Assembly (NCBI RefSeq): GCF_900143095.1
Contig: NZ_FRDA01000006.1
Location: forward strand, 297,795-361,794
DNA length: 64,000 nucleotides
Source of the DNA: Pseudomonas asturiensis
GTDB lineage: Bacteria > Pseudomonadota > Gammaproteobacteria > Pseudomonadales > Pseudomonadaceae
Direction of reading: 5' to 3'
Position 1 is the stretch's first letter; the number at the start of each line of letters is the position of its first letter. A program made the translations under genes and the position numbers. Shown here piece by piece: positions 17,997 through 26,954 of this stretch. A model generated the notes under the pieces. It worked only from the letters and a program-made list of their open reading frames with translations, did not search any database and had not been told where the DNA came from.

Positions 17997-18785
17997 ATGA
18001 CCAAAACCTTCGCAGCCCTGGCCTTTGGCCTGTTGACCCTGACCGCTCACGCCGCCGACGCGCCTTTAAAGGTCGGCACCACCGCAGCCTTCGCCATTCC
18101 GCTTGAGGCCGCCGTCGAGGAGGCGGGCAAGCAGGGCCTGAAGGTCGAGCTGGTCGAGTTCACCGACTGGATCGCACCCAACGTCACCCTCGCGGCAGGC
18201 GACATCGACGTGAACTACTTTCAGCACATTCCCTTCCTGACCAACGCCAACGAAGCCGCAGGTTTCGGCCTGGTGCCGTACGCGCCGGGCATCATCAACA
18301 ACGTCGGGCTGTACTCGAAAAAGTACAAAAGCTTCGACGAGTTGCCGGTTGGCGCAACCGTGGCCATCGCCAACGACCCGATCAACAGCGGGCGCGGCCT
18401 GCAATTGCTGGCCAAGGCCGGGCTGATCACGCTCAAGCAAGGCGTCGGCTACAAGGCGACCGAAGACGACATCACCGCCAACCCGAAAAAACTCAAGCTC
18501 ATCCAGGTCGAGGCCGTGCAGCTGGTACGCGCCTACGACGACGCCGATCTGGTGCAGGGCTACCCGGCCTACATTCGCCTGGCCAAGACCTTCCCGGCCG
18601 ATTCGGCGATCCTGTTCGACGGCATGGATCACCCTGAGTACGTCATCCAGTTCGTGATCAAGCCCGAGCGCAAGGACGATCCGCGCCTGGCGAAGTTCGT
18701 CGACATCTACCAGCACTCGCCGGTGGTCCGGGCCGCGCTGGACAAGGTCAACGGCAAGCTCTATCAGGTGGGGTGGAAAGAATGA
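17997..18785 (+). CDS. metQ: MetQ/NlpA-family ABC transporter binding protein, copy 1
   Basis: This periplasmic binding protein belongs to the methionine uptake (MetNIQ) family, 262 residues. A Sec signal peptide without a lipobox cysteine ([16 protein letters not shown]) is followed by the NlpA-fold landmarks [20 protein letters not shown] near residue 50, [13 protein letters not shown] near 72 and [18 protein letters not shown] near 120. The usual family form has the phrase VPNEGSNGGRALLLL, so this protein differs at the ligand-contact loop and may carry a methionine-related sulfur compound instead. It follows three organosulfur oxidoreductase genes and overlaps metN by four bases. Confidence 0.85.
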   Translation: MTKTFAALAFGLLTLTAHAADAPLKVGTTAAFAIPLEAAVEEAGKQGLKVELVEFTDWIAPNVTLAAGDIDVNYFQHIPFLTNANEAAGFGLVPYAPGIINNVGLYSKKYKSFDELPVGATVAIANDPINSGRGLQLLAKAGLITLKQGVGYKATEDDITANPKKLKLIQVEAVQLVRAYDDADLVQGYPAYIRLAKTFPADSAILFDGMDHPEYVIQFVIKPERKDDPRLAKFVDIYQHSPVVRAALDKVNGKLYQVGWKE

Positions 18786-19903
18786 CGGCCATCGCTCAGC
18801 GACAATGGACGCCGGACGTCAAACCTTCGGCGCGACAGACCGAGCTGCACCCGGACCTGAACCATGCACACGTGCGCTTCATCAACCTGGGCAAGACCTA
18901 TCAGGGCCGACAAGGCCCGGTGGAGGCGCTGGGCAACATCGATCTGGCGATCCAGCGCGGCGAAATCTTCGGCATCATCGGCCGCAGTGGCGCGGGCAAG
19001 TCGTCGCTGATCCGCACCATCAACCGTCTGGAACAGCCCAGCAGCGGCCGGGTGTTGATCGATCAGGTGGACATCGGCGACTTCAACGAAGACAAGCTGG
19101 TAGAGCTGCGCCGTCGCATCGGCATGATCTTCCAGCACTTCAACCTGATGTCGGCCAAGACCGTCTGGAAGAACGTCGAGCTGCCGCTCAAGGTCGCAGG
19201 CGTGCCCAAGGAGCAACGTCGGCGCAAGGTCGCAGAACTGCTGGAACTGGTGGGTTTGCAGGACAAACACAACGCCTATCCCGCGCAGTTGTCCGGTGGT
19301 CAGAAGCAGCGCGTCGGCATCGCCCGCGCGCTGGTGCACGACCCGGCCATTCTGCTGTGTGACGAGGCCACCTCGGCGCTCGACCCGGAAACCACGCAGT
19401 CGATTCTTTCGTTGTTACGTGAAATCAATCAGCGATTGGGCCTGACAATCATCCTGATCACCCACGAGATGGCCGTGATCCGGGAAATCTGCGACCGCGT
19501 GGTGGTGCTCGAGCGCGGCCAGATCGTTGAACAAGGCCCGGTCTGGCAAGTGTTCGGCAACCCTCAACACCAGGTCAGCAAAACCCTGCTGGCGCCGTTG
19601 CAACACGCGTTGCCCGAGGACCTGCAGGCTCGCTTGCAGCAGCAGCCCTCTGACAAACACTCAAGCGTCGTGCTCGACCTGCAGTTCACCGGCAGCACGG
19701 CCCAGGAGCCTGACTTGTCTGCGCTGTTCAGCGCATTCGGCGGGCGCGTCAGTTTGTTGCATGGCGGTGTAGAGCGCATTCAAGGCCGTGCGCTGGGACA
19801 CCTTTTGCTCGCCATCAGCCATTCGCCGTTGTCCGTCGAAGAGCTGCTCACTCGCGCCCGCACGCAGGCGCAACACGCACAGGTATTGGGTTATGTGGCT
19901 TGA
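18782..19903 (+). CDS. metN: Methionine-type ABC transporter ATP-binding protein
   Basis: This ATPase of a MetNIQ importer has 373 residues. Walker A is GRSGAGKS near residue 62, with [20 protein letters not shown] in the Q-loop region, signature LSGGQKQR near 165 and Walker [17 protein letters not shown] near 188. An ACT-like C-terminal regulatory domain (about 275-370, ending [20 protein letters not shown]) is present; in E. coli MetN the related C2 domain binds methionine and inhibits transport. The first 30 residues before [13 protein letters not shown] form a non-canonical extension. The start ATG 18782 overlaps the metQ stop (ATGA); a GTG at 18773 is possible but less likely. Confidence 0.9.
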   Translation: MTAIAQRQWTPDVKPSARQTELHPDLNHAHVRFINLGKTYQGRQGPVEALGNIDLAIQRGEIFGIIGRSGAGKSSLIRTINRLEQPSSGRVLIDQVDIGDFNEDKLVELRRRIGMIFQHFNLMSAKTVWKNVELPLKVAGVPKEQRRRKVAELLELVGLQDKHNAYPAQLSGGQKQRVGIARALVHDPAILLCDEATSALDPETTQSILSLLREINQRLGLTIILITHEMAVIREICDRVVVLERGQIVEQGPVWQVFGNPQHQVSKTLLAPLQHALPEDLQARLQQQPSDKHSSVVLDLQFTGSTAQEPDLSALFSAFGGRVSLLHGGVERIQGRALGHLLLAISHSPLSVEELLTRARTQAQHAQVLGYVA

Positions 19904-20537
19904 TCGTTTGTGGCAAGGGATTATCGACACGTTCCTGATGGTGGGGGTGTCATCGCTGCTTGCGCTGATTCTGGGCATCCCGCTGGCGGTGATTCTGGTC
20001 ACCAGCGGCAAGGGCGGGATTTTCGAAGCGCCTAACGTCAACCGCGTGCTGGGCGCGTTCGTCAACATCTTCCGCTCTGTGCCGTTTCTGATTCTGATGG
20101 TCGCGCTGATACCTTTCACCCGACTGATCGTCGGCACGACGTACGGGGTCTGGGCCGCCGTCGTCCCGCTGACCATTGCCGCCACGCCGTTCTTCGCACG
20201 CATCGCTGAAGTCAGCTTGCGCGAAGTGGACCACGGCCTGATCGAAGCCGCGCAGGCCATGGGCTGCCGCCGCTGGCACATCATCTGGCACGTGCTGTTG
20301 CCCGAAGCGCTGCCGGGCATTGTCGGCGGCTTCACCATCACCCTGGTGACCATGATCAACTCCTCAGCCATGGCGGGCGCAATAGGCGCGGGCGGCCTGG
20401 GCGACATCGCCTATCGCTACGGCTATCAGCGTTTCGACACGCAAGTGATGCTGACCGTGATCGTATTGCTGGTGGTGCTGGTGGCCGTCATTCAACTGGG
20501 TGGGGACAGGTTGGCGGTGCGATTGAACAAGCGCTGA
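19893..20537 (+). CDS. metI: Methionine-type ABC transporter permease
   Basis: This inner-membrane permease has 214 residues and five predicted helices. Landmarks are [20 protein letters not shown] near residue 50, the EAA-type loop [20 protein letters not shown] near 115 and the C-terminal [18 protein letters not shown], a hallmark of MetI. I set the start at ATG 19893 ([16 protein letters not shown]), overlapping the metN stop by 11 bases; open frame upstream of it is shadow of metN. Last gene of the sulfur operon, followed by a hairpin. Confidence 0.9.
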   Translation: MWLDRLWQGIIDTFLMVGVSSLLALILGIPLAVILVTSGKGGIFEAPNVNRVLGAFVNIFRSVPFLILMVALIPFTRLIVGTTYGVWAAVVPLTIAATPFFARIAEVSLREVDHGLIEAAQAMGCRRWHIIWHVLLPEALPGIVGGFTITLVTMINSSAMAGAIGAGGLGDIAYRYGYQRFDTQVMLTVIVLLVVLVAVIQLGGDRLAVRLNKR

Positions 20538-20538
20538 C

Positions 20539-20570
20539 GGTCCGGGGTATATTGGCGGCCTTCCCGGACC
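20539..20570 (+). terminator. Hairpin after metI
   Basis: GGTCCGGG (20539-20546) pairs perfectly with CCCGGACC (20563-20570). No T-tract follows and the methyltransferase starts ten bases later, so it may act as an attenuator or as part of that gene's leader rather than as a full terminator. Confidence 0.4.
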
Positions 20571-20579
20571 GGACCGCCT

Positions 20580-21209
20580 TTGATGAAACTCGATCCCCAG
20601 ACCCTCGCCCAGATCACCACGACCACGGTGGAACATTACAACCGTGTTGCCGACGACTTCCGCGAAGGGACGCGGGACCATGACGTCAGCCAGAACATCG
20701 ACGCGCTGTTGCGCCATATCGAAGGACCGACGCCGTGGCAGATTCTGGATTTCGGCTGCGGACCGGGGCGTGATCTGAAGACCTTCACGTCGATGGGTCA
20801 TGTCGCGGTCGGGTTGGACGGCTCCGAGCGCTTTGCCGAAATGGCACGCAGCGAAACCGGTTGCGAGGTGCTACAGCAAAACTTCCTCGAACTCGACCTG
20901 CCGCCCGCGCGCTTCGACGGCATCTTCGCCAACGCCGTGCTGTTCCACGTGCCGCGTCAGGAACTGCCACGCGTACTGCTTCAACTGCACGCCACGCTCA
21001 AGCCTGGCGGTGTGCTGTTCAGCTCCAACCCGCGTGGGCAGAACCAGGAAGGCTGGAGCGGTGAGCGCTACGGCGCCTACCACGACCTGGAATCATGGCG
21101 CGCCTTGCTGACCGAAGCCGGGTTCGTCGAACTGGAACACTACTACCGCCCCGCCGGACTGCCACGAGAGCAACAGCCATGGCTGGCGAGCGTCTGGCGC
21201 AGGGTGTAA
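20580..21209 (+). CDS. Class I SAM-dependent methyltransferase
   Basis: This 209-residue cytoplasmic methyltransferase has SAM motif I as ILDFGCGPGRDLKTF near residue 55, acidic motif II (GLDGSERFAEMAR) near 77 and a post-motif FANAVLFHVPRQELPRVL near 120, as in UbiE/Tam-like small-molecule enzymes. The substrate is unknown. It starts 42 bases after metI on the same strand and could be read from the sulfur operon, in which case it might handle thiols or related metabolites, but nothing in the sequence proves this. Followed by a REP pair. Confidence 0.8.
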   Translation: MMKLDPQTLAQITTTTVEHYNRVADDFREGTRDHDVSQNIDALLRHIEGPTPWQILDFGCGPGRDLKTFTSMGHVAVGLDGSERFAEMARSETGCEVLQQNFLELDLPPARFDGIFANAVLFHVPRQELPRVLLQLHATLKPGGVLFSSNPRGQNQEGWSGERYGAYHDLESWRALLTEAGFVELEHYYRPAGLPREQQPWLASVWRRV

Positions 21210-21276
21210 GCCGACGGTTTTCAAAGAAGCACAATACTCTGTGAGATACAGCATGGGCTGCAGCTGACATCAAACT

Positions 21277-21362
21277 GTGGGAGGCGGCTTGCCGGCGATA
21301 GCGTCCATTCGGTCGCTGATATGGCGCTTCAAAAACCGCATCGCCGGCAAGCCGCCTCCCAC
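21277..21362. repeat. REP inverted repeat pair between convergent genes
   Basis: TGTGGGAGGCGGCTTGCCGG (21277 onward) and the opposed GCCGGCAAGCCGCCTCCCAC ending at 21362 flank GATAGCG...TGATATGGCGC. It lies between the convergent methyltransferase and triC genes and is almost the same as the pair at 29-115. Confidence 0.85.
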
Positions 21363-21401
21363 AAAAATCGCATCCGACTCCATAGCCTGCGCGCGGCTCA
21401 C

Positions 21402-24400
21402 TCAATGCCCCGTCGCCAGCTCCCCACTTTGCTCCTTCTTCTCATCGGCCTCACGACGCTGTGCTTCGGTCGGTTCCTTGATCCTGTACCAGGCCACATA
21501 CAGCGCCGGCAGGAACAACAGCGTCAGCAGCGTGGCGATGATGATGCCGCCGATCATGGCGTAGGCCATCGGCCCCCAGAACACTTCCCGCGCAATCGGG
21601 ATCATGCCCAGGCTCGCTGCCGCAGCGGTCAGCAGGATCGGGCGGCGGCGGTGTTCGGTCGCTTCGACCACGGCATCCCACGGCAGATAGCCGCTGCGTT
21701 CGTAGGCGTCGATCTGGGTCACCAGAATCACCGAGTTGCGGATGATGATCCCGATCAACGCCAGCACGCCCAGAATCGCCACGAAGCCCAACGGCGTACC
21801 GGTCGGGATCAGTGCCAGCACCACACCAATCAACCCCAGCGGCGCGACGCTGGCGACCAGGAACATCTTCTGCACGCTGTGCAGCTGGATCATCAGGAAC
21901 GTCGCCATCAGGAACAGCATCAACGGCACCACGCTGGCAATCGGGCCTTGCGCCTTGCTGCTTTCTTCCACGGTGCCGCCGGTCGCGACCTTGTAGCCCA
22001 CCGGCAGACCAGAGGCGAATTTCTCGATCTCGGGCTTCAACTGCTTGACCAGATCCGTTGGCTGAATCTCGTCGCGCACGGCACCTTTCACGGTGATGGT
22101 CGGCTTGCGATCACGACGCCACACCAGCGGCTGCTCAAGCTCATAGCCGACGGTCGCAAACGCCAGCAACGGAATGGACGCCCCGCTCGGCGTGACGATC
22201 TGCAGGTTCTGCAGGGTTTCCGGCGTGCCACGTTCGGCGTCTTCGGCGCGGCCGACCACGTTGATCAGGTAGATATCGTCACGCACCTGGGTCACGGCCG
22301 ATCCGCTGACCACGCTGTTCATCAGGTTGGCCACGTCCTCGGAAGACAAGCCTAGCTGCCGCGCCTTGTCCTGATTGATGTCGATGCGCAACACCTTGCC
22401 CGGCTCATTCCAGTCGTAGATCACCTCACCCACATGCGGATTCTGATCCAGCAGCGTGGCCAGTTCGATGGCGTGCTGACGCACCTTGTCGACGTCCTCG
22501 CCGCTGACGCGGTACTGCAACGGACGCCCGACCGGCGGCCCCATTTCCAGCGGCTGCACGTAGGCGCCGATGCCGACGAAATCGTCACGCAAACGCTTCT
22601 GCAGGCGCGCCGTCAATGCACCACGCTCTTCCAGGCCTTTGCTGACAATCACCAACTGGGCATAAAACGGGTTTTCCAGCTGCTGGTCCAGCGGCAGGTA
22701 GAAGCGCAACGCCCCCTGGCCGATGTAGGTGCTCCAGCGCTCGATGTCCGGGTCGTCCTTGAGGCTTGCCTCGAAGCGATCGACCACCTTGCGGGTCTCG
22801 TTGATCGAAGCGTTTTGCGGCAGGTTCAGGTCAACCAGAATCTCCGGCCGGTCAGACGAGGGGAAGAACTGGCTCTGCACGAACTGCATGGAAAACAGCG
22901 ACCCGGCAAACAGTGCCAGCGTGATGCCAATCGCCAGCCAGCGATGGCGCATCGCCCAGACCATGCTGCTGTTGAAGGCCCGACCGACACGGCCCGGTTC
23001 TTCGGACTTGGGTTTGACCTTGCTGCTCAGAATATGAACGCCGATCACTGGCGCGAACAGCACGGCGACCACCCAGGACACCAGCATTGCCACAGCGATC
23101 ACCGCAAACAGCGTGAAGGTGTATTCCCCGGCCGAACTGGAGTTCAGGCCAATGGGCACGAAACCCGCCACCGTCACCAGCGTACCGGTCAGCATCGGGA
23201 AGGCCGTGGAGGTGTAGGCGTAGGTCGCCGCCTGCTCCTTGGTCTCGCCCATTTCCAGCCGCGTGACCATCATCTCGACAGTGATCATCGCGTCGTCCAC
23301 CAGCAAGCCCAAGGCGATGATCAGTGCGCCGAGTGAGATGCGCTGCATGGTGATGCCGCTGTATTCCATGAACACGAACACCATCGCCAGCACCAGCGGA
23401 ATGGAGCACGCCACCACCAGACCGGCGCGCATCCCGAGGCTGATGAAGCTGACCACCAGTACGATAATCACTGCTTCGAACAAAGCACTGGTAAAACCGC
23501 CGACGGCCTTGTCTACCACCTCGGCCTGATCCGACACTTTGTGCACGCCAACGCCCACCGGCAGTTCGGCCGTGGTGGCGTCCATGCGCGCATGCAGGGC
23601 CTTGCCGAAGGCCTGAATGTTGCCGCCCTTCTGCATCGCGATGGCCAGACCAATGGCAGGCTTGCCGTCGTAGCGAAACAGTGACCTGGGCGGGTCGGTG
23701 TAGCCACGGGTGATGTCGGCGATATCACTCAAGCGGTAGAAACGGTCATTGAGGCGCAGGTTGACGGCCGCCAGGTCTTTCTCGGAAGCGAACTGCCCGG
23801 AGGTCCGCACCGAAATTCGCTCCGGCCCGGCCTCGATAACGCCCGCAGGCGTTACCGCATTCTGCGCCTGCAGACTCTGCACGACCTGTCGCTGATCAAG
23901 CCCCAGAGCGGCCAGCTTGCGGGTCGAGAAATTCAGGTAAATCACTTCGTCCTGCTGGCCGATCATCTCGACCTTGCCGAGCCCCGGCACTTCGCGGATG
24001 TCAGCACGGACCTTCTCGACGTAGTCGCGCAACTGACGCATCGAGAAGCCGTCCGCCGTGAACGCGTAGATAGAGCCGTACACGTCGCCGAATTCATCGT
24101 TAAACGAAGGACCTTGCAAGCCCTGAGGAAACTGCCCACGAATGTCGTCGATCTTCTTGCGCACCTGATACCAGATTTCCGGTATCCCTTTGGCATCCGT
24201 GGTGTCTCGCAGGAACACCATCACGGTCGATTCGCCGGGCCGGGTGTAGCTTTTCACGTAGTCCAGCGAGTCCAGCTCTTCGAGTTTCTTCTCGATGCGG
24301 TCGGTCACTTGCTCCAGCGTTTCGTCCATGGTCGCGCCCGGCCAGCGGGTCTGGATGATCATGGTCTTGATGGTGAAGGACGGGTCTTCTTCACGCCCCA

Positions 24401-24506
24401 GCTTCATGTAGGAAAAGACGCCCATCAGCAGCGCGACGAACATCAGATACCAGACAAACGACTGATGCTTGAGCGCCCACTCGGACAGGTTGAAATTCCC
24501 TTTCAT
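21402..24506 (-). CDS. triC: RND efflux pump inner-membrane permease (TriC-like)
   Basis: This proton-driven tripartite efflux transporter has 1034 residues. Twelve membrane segments and two large periplasmic loops are evident. The N-terminal YLMFVALLMGVFSYMKLGRE, the LVDDAMITVEMMVTRLEMG segment near residue 400 (with the conserved acidic residues of the proton relay) and the C-terminal half LALIGIIIRNSVILVTQIDA near 930 are RND hallmarks. TriC is the permease of the P. aeruginosa TriABC-OpmH pump (triclosan), unusual in having two adaptor genes; here two adaptor genes precede it, each overlapping the next by four bases. No outer-membrane channel gene is present, also as in triABC. True substrates are unknown. 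Confidence 0.88.
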   Translation of the reverse strand: MKGNFNLSEWALKHQSFVWYLMFVALLMGVFSYMKLGREEDPSFTIKTMIIQTRWPGATMDETLEQVTDRIEKKLEELDSLDYVKSYTRPGESTVMVFLRDTTDAKGIPEIWYQVRKKIDDIRGQFPQGLQGPSFNDEFGDVYGSIYAFTADGFSMRQLRDYVEKVRADIREVPGLGKVEMIGQQDEVIYLNFSTRKLAALGLDQRQVVQSLQAQNAVTPAGVIEAGPERISVRTSGQFASEKDLAAVNLRLNDRFYRLSDIADITRGYTDPPRSLFRYDGKPAIGLAIAMQKGGNIQAFGKALHARMDATTAELPVGVGVHKVSDQAEVVDKAVGGFTSALFEAVIIVLVVSFISLGMRAGLVVACSIPLVLAMVFVFMEYSGITMQRISLGALIIALGLLVDDAMITVEMMVTRLEMGETKEQAATYAYTSTAFPMLTGTLVTVAGFVPIGLNSSSAGEYTFTLFAVIAVAMLVSWVVAVLFAPVIGVHILSSKVKPKSEEPGRVGRAFNSSMVWAMRHRWLAIGITLALFAGSLFSMQFVQSQFFPSSDRPEILVDLNLPQNASINETRKVVDRFEASLKDDPDIERWSTYIGQGALRFYLPLDQQLENPFYAQLVIVSKGLEERGALTARLQKRLRDDFVGIGAYVQPLEMGPPVGRPLQYRVSGEDVDKVRQHAIELATLLDQNPHVGEVIYDWNEPGKVLRIDINQDKARQLGLSSEDVANLMNSVVSGSAVTQVRDDIYLINVVGRAEDAERGTPETLQNLQIVTPSGASIPLLAFATVGYELEQPLVWRRDRKPTITVKGAVRDEIQPTDLVKQLKPEIEKFASGLPVGYKVATGGTVEESSKAQGPIASVVPLMLFLMATFLMIQLHSVQKMFLVASVAPLGLIGVVLALIPTGTPLGFVAILGVLALIGIIIRNSVILVTQIDAYERSGYLPWDAVVEATEHRRRPILLTAAAASLGMIPIAREVFWGPMAYAMIGGIIIATLLTLLFLPALYVAWYRIKEPTEAQRREADEKKEQSGELATGH

Positions 24507-25573
24507 CGTGGGTTTTCCTCATCGACTTTGACTTTCTGACCGGGCTTGAGGCTATTGACGCCCGCACTGACCACCTTCTCGCCGGCACTCACGCCGCTCG
24601 CCAGCAGAAAGCTGCTGCCCTCCTGGCTCTCGATGTTCACGACCCTGGGATTGACGGTCTGACTTTGCGGATCGATCACCCAGATCTGGCGCTTGCCATC
24701 GACCTCCTGCAGCGCGCTGAGCGGCAAGCGCATGCGCGGCGCAATGGCCGAACTGAGGCTGATGCTGATCGCCGTGCCAAGGCGCAGCGAGGGCGGCGTT
24801 TCAGTCAGGGAAAAACGTGCGCGCTGGGTGCGCGTCAAACGATCGGCCTGCGGTTCGATTTCACGCAGCGTCGCCGTGGTGCTCACCTCGGGATCGAGCT
24901 GGCTGGCCACGGTGTACACCACATCGGCGGGCAGTTGATCGGCCAGTTGCGCCGGCAAATCGATCACCGCTTCCTTGATATCGGGCCGCGCCAGCGTCAC
25001 CACTTCCTGGCCTGCCGAGACGACTTGCCCGGCCTCGACCTTCCATTCGGTGACCACTGCGTCGTGATCACTGCGCAGTTCGCTGTAGCTCAATTGATCG
25101 CGGGCCTGCTGCTCGGCAGCCTTTGCCTGATCCAGCGCGGACTGACTGGTTTTCAAGTCAGTCAGGGCGATGTCCAGTTGCGCCTGTGCGCCGACACCCC
25201 GGTCGAACAGCTCCTGCTGGCGACGCGCATTGGCCTGGGCATTGATCCACTGTGCCTGAGCGCGGGCCAGATCACCCTGACGGCCACGCACGTTGTTCTG
25301 TTGATCGGTCGGATCGAGCGTCGCCAGCAGGTCGCCCTTTTTCACTTCGCTGCCGACGTCCACGTTGCGCCGTGCAATGCGACCCGGCACACGGAAGCCC
25401 AGCACGCTCTGATAGCGCGCCTCGATATTGCCCGCAAAACGTCCAAAATCCTGTATCGATTCCGGCTGTGCTTCGACGAACACCACCGGGCGTAGCGGCT
25501 CGGGCGGCGCGTCATCCTTGCCACAGCCCGCCAACAGCAGGCCACTCAGTACGAGGCACGAGACACGCTTCAT
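24503..25573 (-). CDS. triB: RND efflux periplasmic adaptor lipoprotein (TriB-like)
   Basis: This membrane-fusion protein links the permease to an outer-membrane channel. It has 356 residues with a lipoprotein signal (LSGLLLAGCGKDD; lipobox cysteine at about 17). The lipoyl/barrel-sandwich halves are FRVPGRIARRNVDVGSEVKK near residue 62 and LRSDHDAVVTEWKVEAGQVV near 170, with a coiled-coil hairpin between them (about 95-160) rich in Q, A and E. The second of two adaptors; starts four bases before the triA stop and overlaps triC, so all three are translationally coupled. Confidence 0.87.
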   Translation of the reverse strand: MKRVSCLVLSGLLLAGCGKDDAPPEPLRPVVFVEAQPESIQDFGRFAGNIEARYQSVLGFRVPGRIARRNVDVGSEVKKGDLLATLDPTDQQNNVRGRQGDLARAQAQWINAQANARRQQELFDRGVGAQAQLDIALTDLKTSQSALDQAKAAEQQARDQLSYSELRSDHDAVVTEWKVEAGQVVSAGQEVVTLARPDIKEAVIDLPAQLADQLPADVVYTVASQLDPEVSTTATLREIEPQADRLTRTQRARFSLTETPPSLRLGTAISISLSSAIAPRMRLPLSALQEVDGKRQIWVIDPQSQTVNPRVVNIESQEGSSFLLASGVSAGEKVVSAGVNSLKPGQKVKVDEENPR

Positions 25574-26688
25574 GGTTGCACCTGAGTAGTCTGCGACTGG
25601 GGTTGCCGGGCGATTTCCACCTGCATGTCGGGGTGCAGCAACTGCCCGCCTGCGATCACTACGTTTTCCCCGGCCTTGAGGCCGTCACTGATGATGACGT
25701 TGGAAGTCAGGTAACGCGCCACCGTGACCCGGCGAAGGTTGGCCTTGCCTTGCGGGTCCACCACCCACACCGCAGGTTTGCCCAGGTGTTCGCCAAGGTC
25801 CTTGGTCAGGGCCGACCACGGCAACTCGACGCTGGCATTGGCCGGTTTGCTCAACGCAACACTGACCACAGAGCCCAGATCCATCCCGTCGGGCAGCGGA
25901 TCCAGGGCGATCTTGACTTGCAGCGTGCCGGTTTGCGCCGACACCGCAGGCGTCACTTCACGCACCTTGCCGCTGACCTTGATGGCCGGGTTGTCGAGCA
26001 GCGTCACCTGCACCGGCTGGTCGCCCGGTGGCTGCACGAACAGGGATTCGTAGACGTTGAACACGGCATCGCGCTCGCCGTCACGTGCCAGGGTGAAAAT
26101 CGGCGCCGTGGCCTGCACCACCTGCCCGACTTCGGCCTGACGAGCCGTAATCACACCGGGCGCCTCTGCGACCAGCGCGGTGTAACTCAGTTGCTCGCGA
26201 GCATTGGCCAGTTGCGCCTGGGCAGCCTTCAGCGAACTCTCGCTGCCGCGTACCGCGGCCTGCGCCGAGTCATATTCGCTCTGGCTTGTGTAACCCTTGG
26301 GCAGCAGCTTCTGCTGGCGCACGAAGGCGGCCCGGGTCTGGCTGACTCGCGCCTGCTCGGCGGCAACCGACGCCTGCGCCGAGTCGACGTTGACCTGCAG
26401 GTCCTTGGGATCGAGCCGTGCCAGCACCTGACTGGCTTTCACCCGGTCGCCCACGTCCACGCTGCGCTGAATGATCTTGCCGTTGACCCGAAACGAAAGC
26501 TGCGTCTGCACCCGGGCCTGGATATCGCCCGTCAGCGCCACGCTGGCGGCGAACCCGGCGGTTTTTACCGACTGCACATACACGCGAGGCAATTCAGGCG
26601 CCGCCGGTTTTTCCTCGCCGCAGCCCGCCAGCACCGCCATGGCAGCGGCAAGGCCGAGCGCAAAAAAACTTGAAGGTCGAGCAGGCAT
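25570..26688 (-). CDS. triA: RND efflux periplasmic adaptor lipoprotein (TriA-like)
   Basis: First gene of the efflux operon; 372 residues with lipobox AVLAGCGEE (cysteine near 23). It has the same order as its neighbour: the lipoyl half FRVNGKIIQRSVDVGDRVKA near residue 67, an alpha hairpin (about 95-160) and the second lipoyl half VAEAPGVITARQAEVGQVV near 172, then the beta-barrel and membrane-proximal domains. ATG 26688 is preceded by AAGGAG. In P. aeruginosa both TriA and TriB are required and may form a mixed adaptor ring. The upstream 266 bases to the RHS gene contain the presumed promoter; no regulator gene is adjacent. Confidence 0.87.
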   Translation of the reverse strand: MPARPSSFFALGLAAAMAVLAGCGEEKPAAPELPRVYVQSVKTAGFAASVALTGDIQARVQTQLSFRVNGKIIQRSVDVGDRVKASQVLARLDPKDLQVNVDSAQASVAAEQARVSQTRAAFVRQQKLLPKGYTSQSEYDSAQAAVRGSESSLKAAQAQLANAREQLSYTALVAEAPGVITARQAEVGQVVQATAPIFTLARDGERDAVFNVYESLFVQPPGDQPVQVTLLDNPAIKVSGKVREVTPAVSAQTGTLQVKIALDPLPDGMDLGSVVSVALSKPANASVELPWSALTKDLGEHLGKPAVWVVDPQGKANLRRVTVARYLTSNVIISDGLKAGENVVIAGGQLLHPDMQVEIARQPQSQTTQVQP

Positions 26689-26954
26689 GCAGACTCCTTT
26701 TGCGGATGCCAGGGTGCAAGCGTAGGGGTTACGAGAGAATCACGTGAACATGCGACTGTTGGCGTGCGGGAGGGTTCCTTGGAGGATCTTCGGGGCAGCG
26801 GCAGGTGTAACTGACAGGACAGGTTTTATGGCCGCGCCGAAATGCCCGAGTACCCGCATCGGCTGCCAGCGCCAATGACGCGATGAACACATTGAGGCGC
26901 ATGCCTGCCATGAATGCAAGCAGCAGGCATGCGGGATACCGCGCTATGCGTCTA

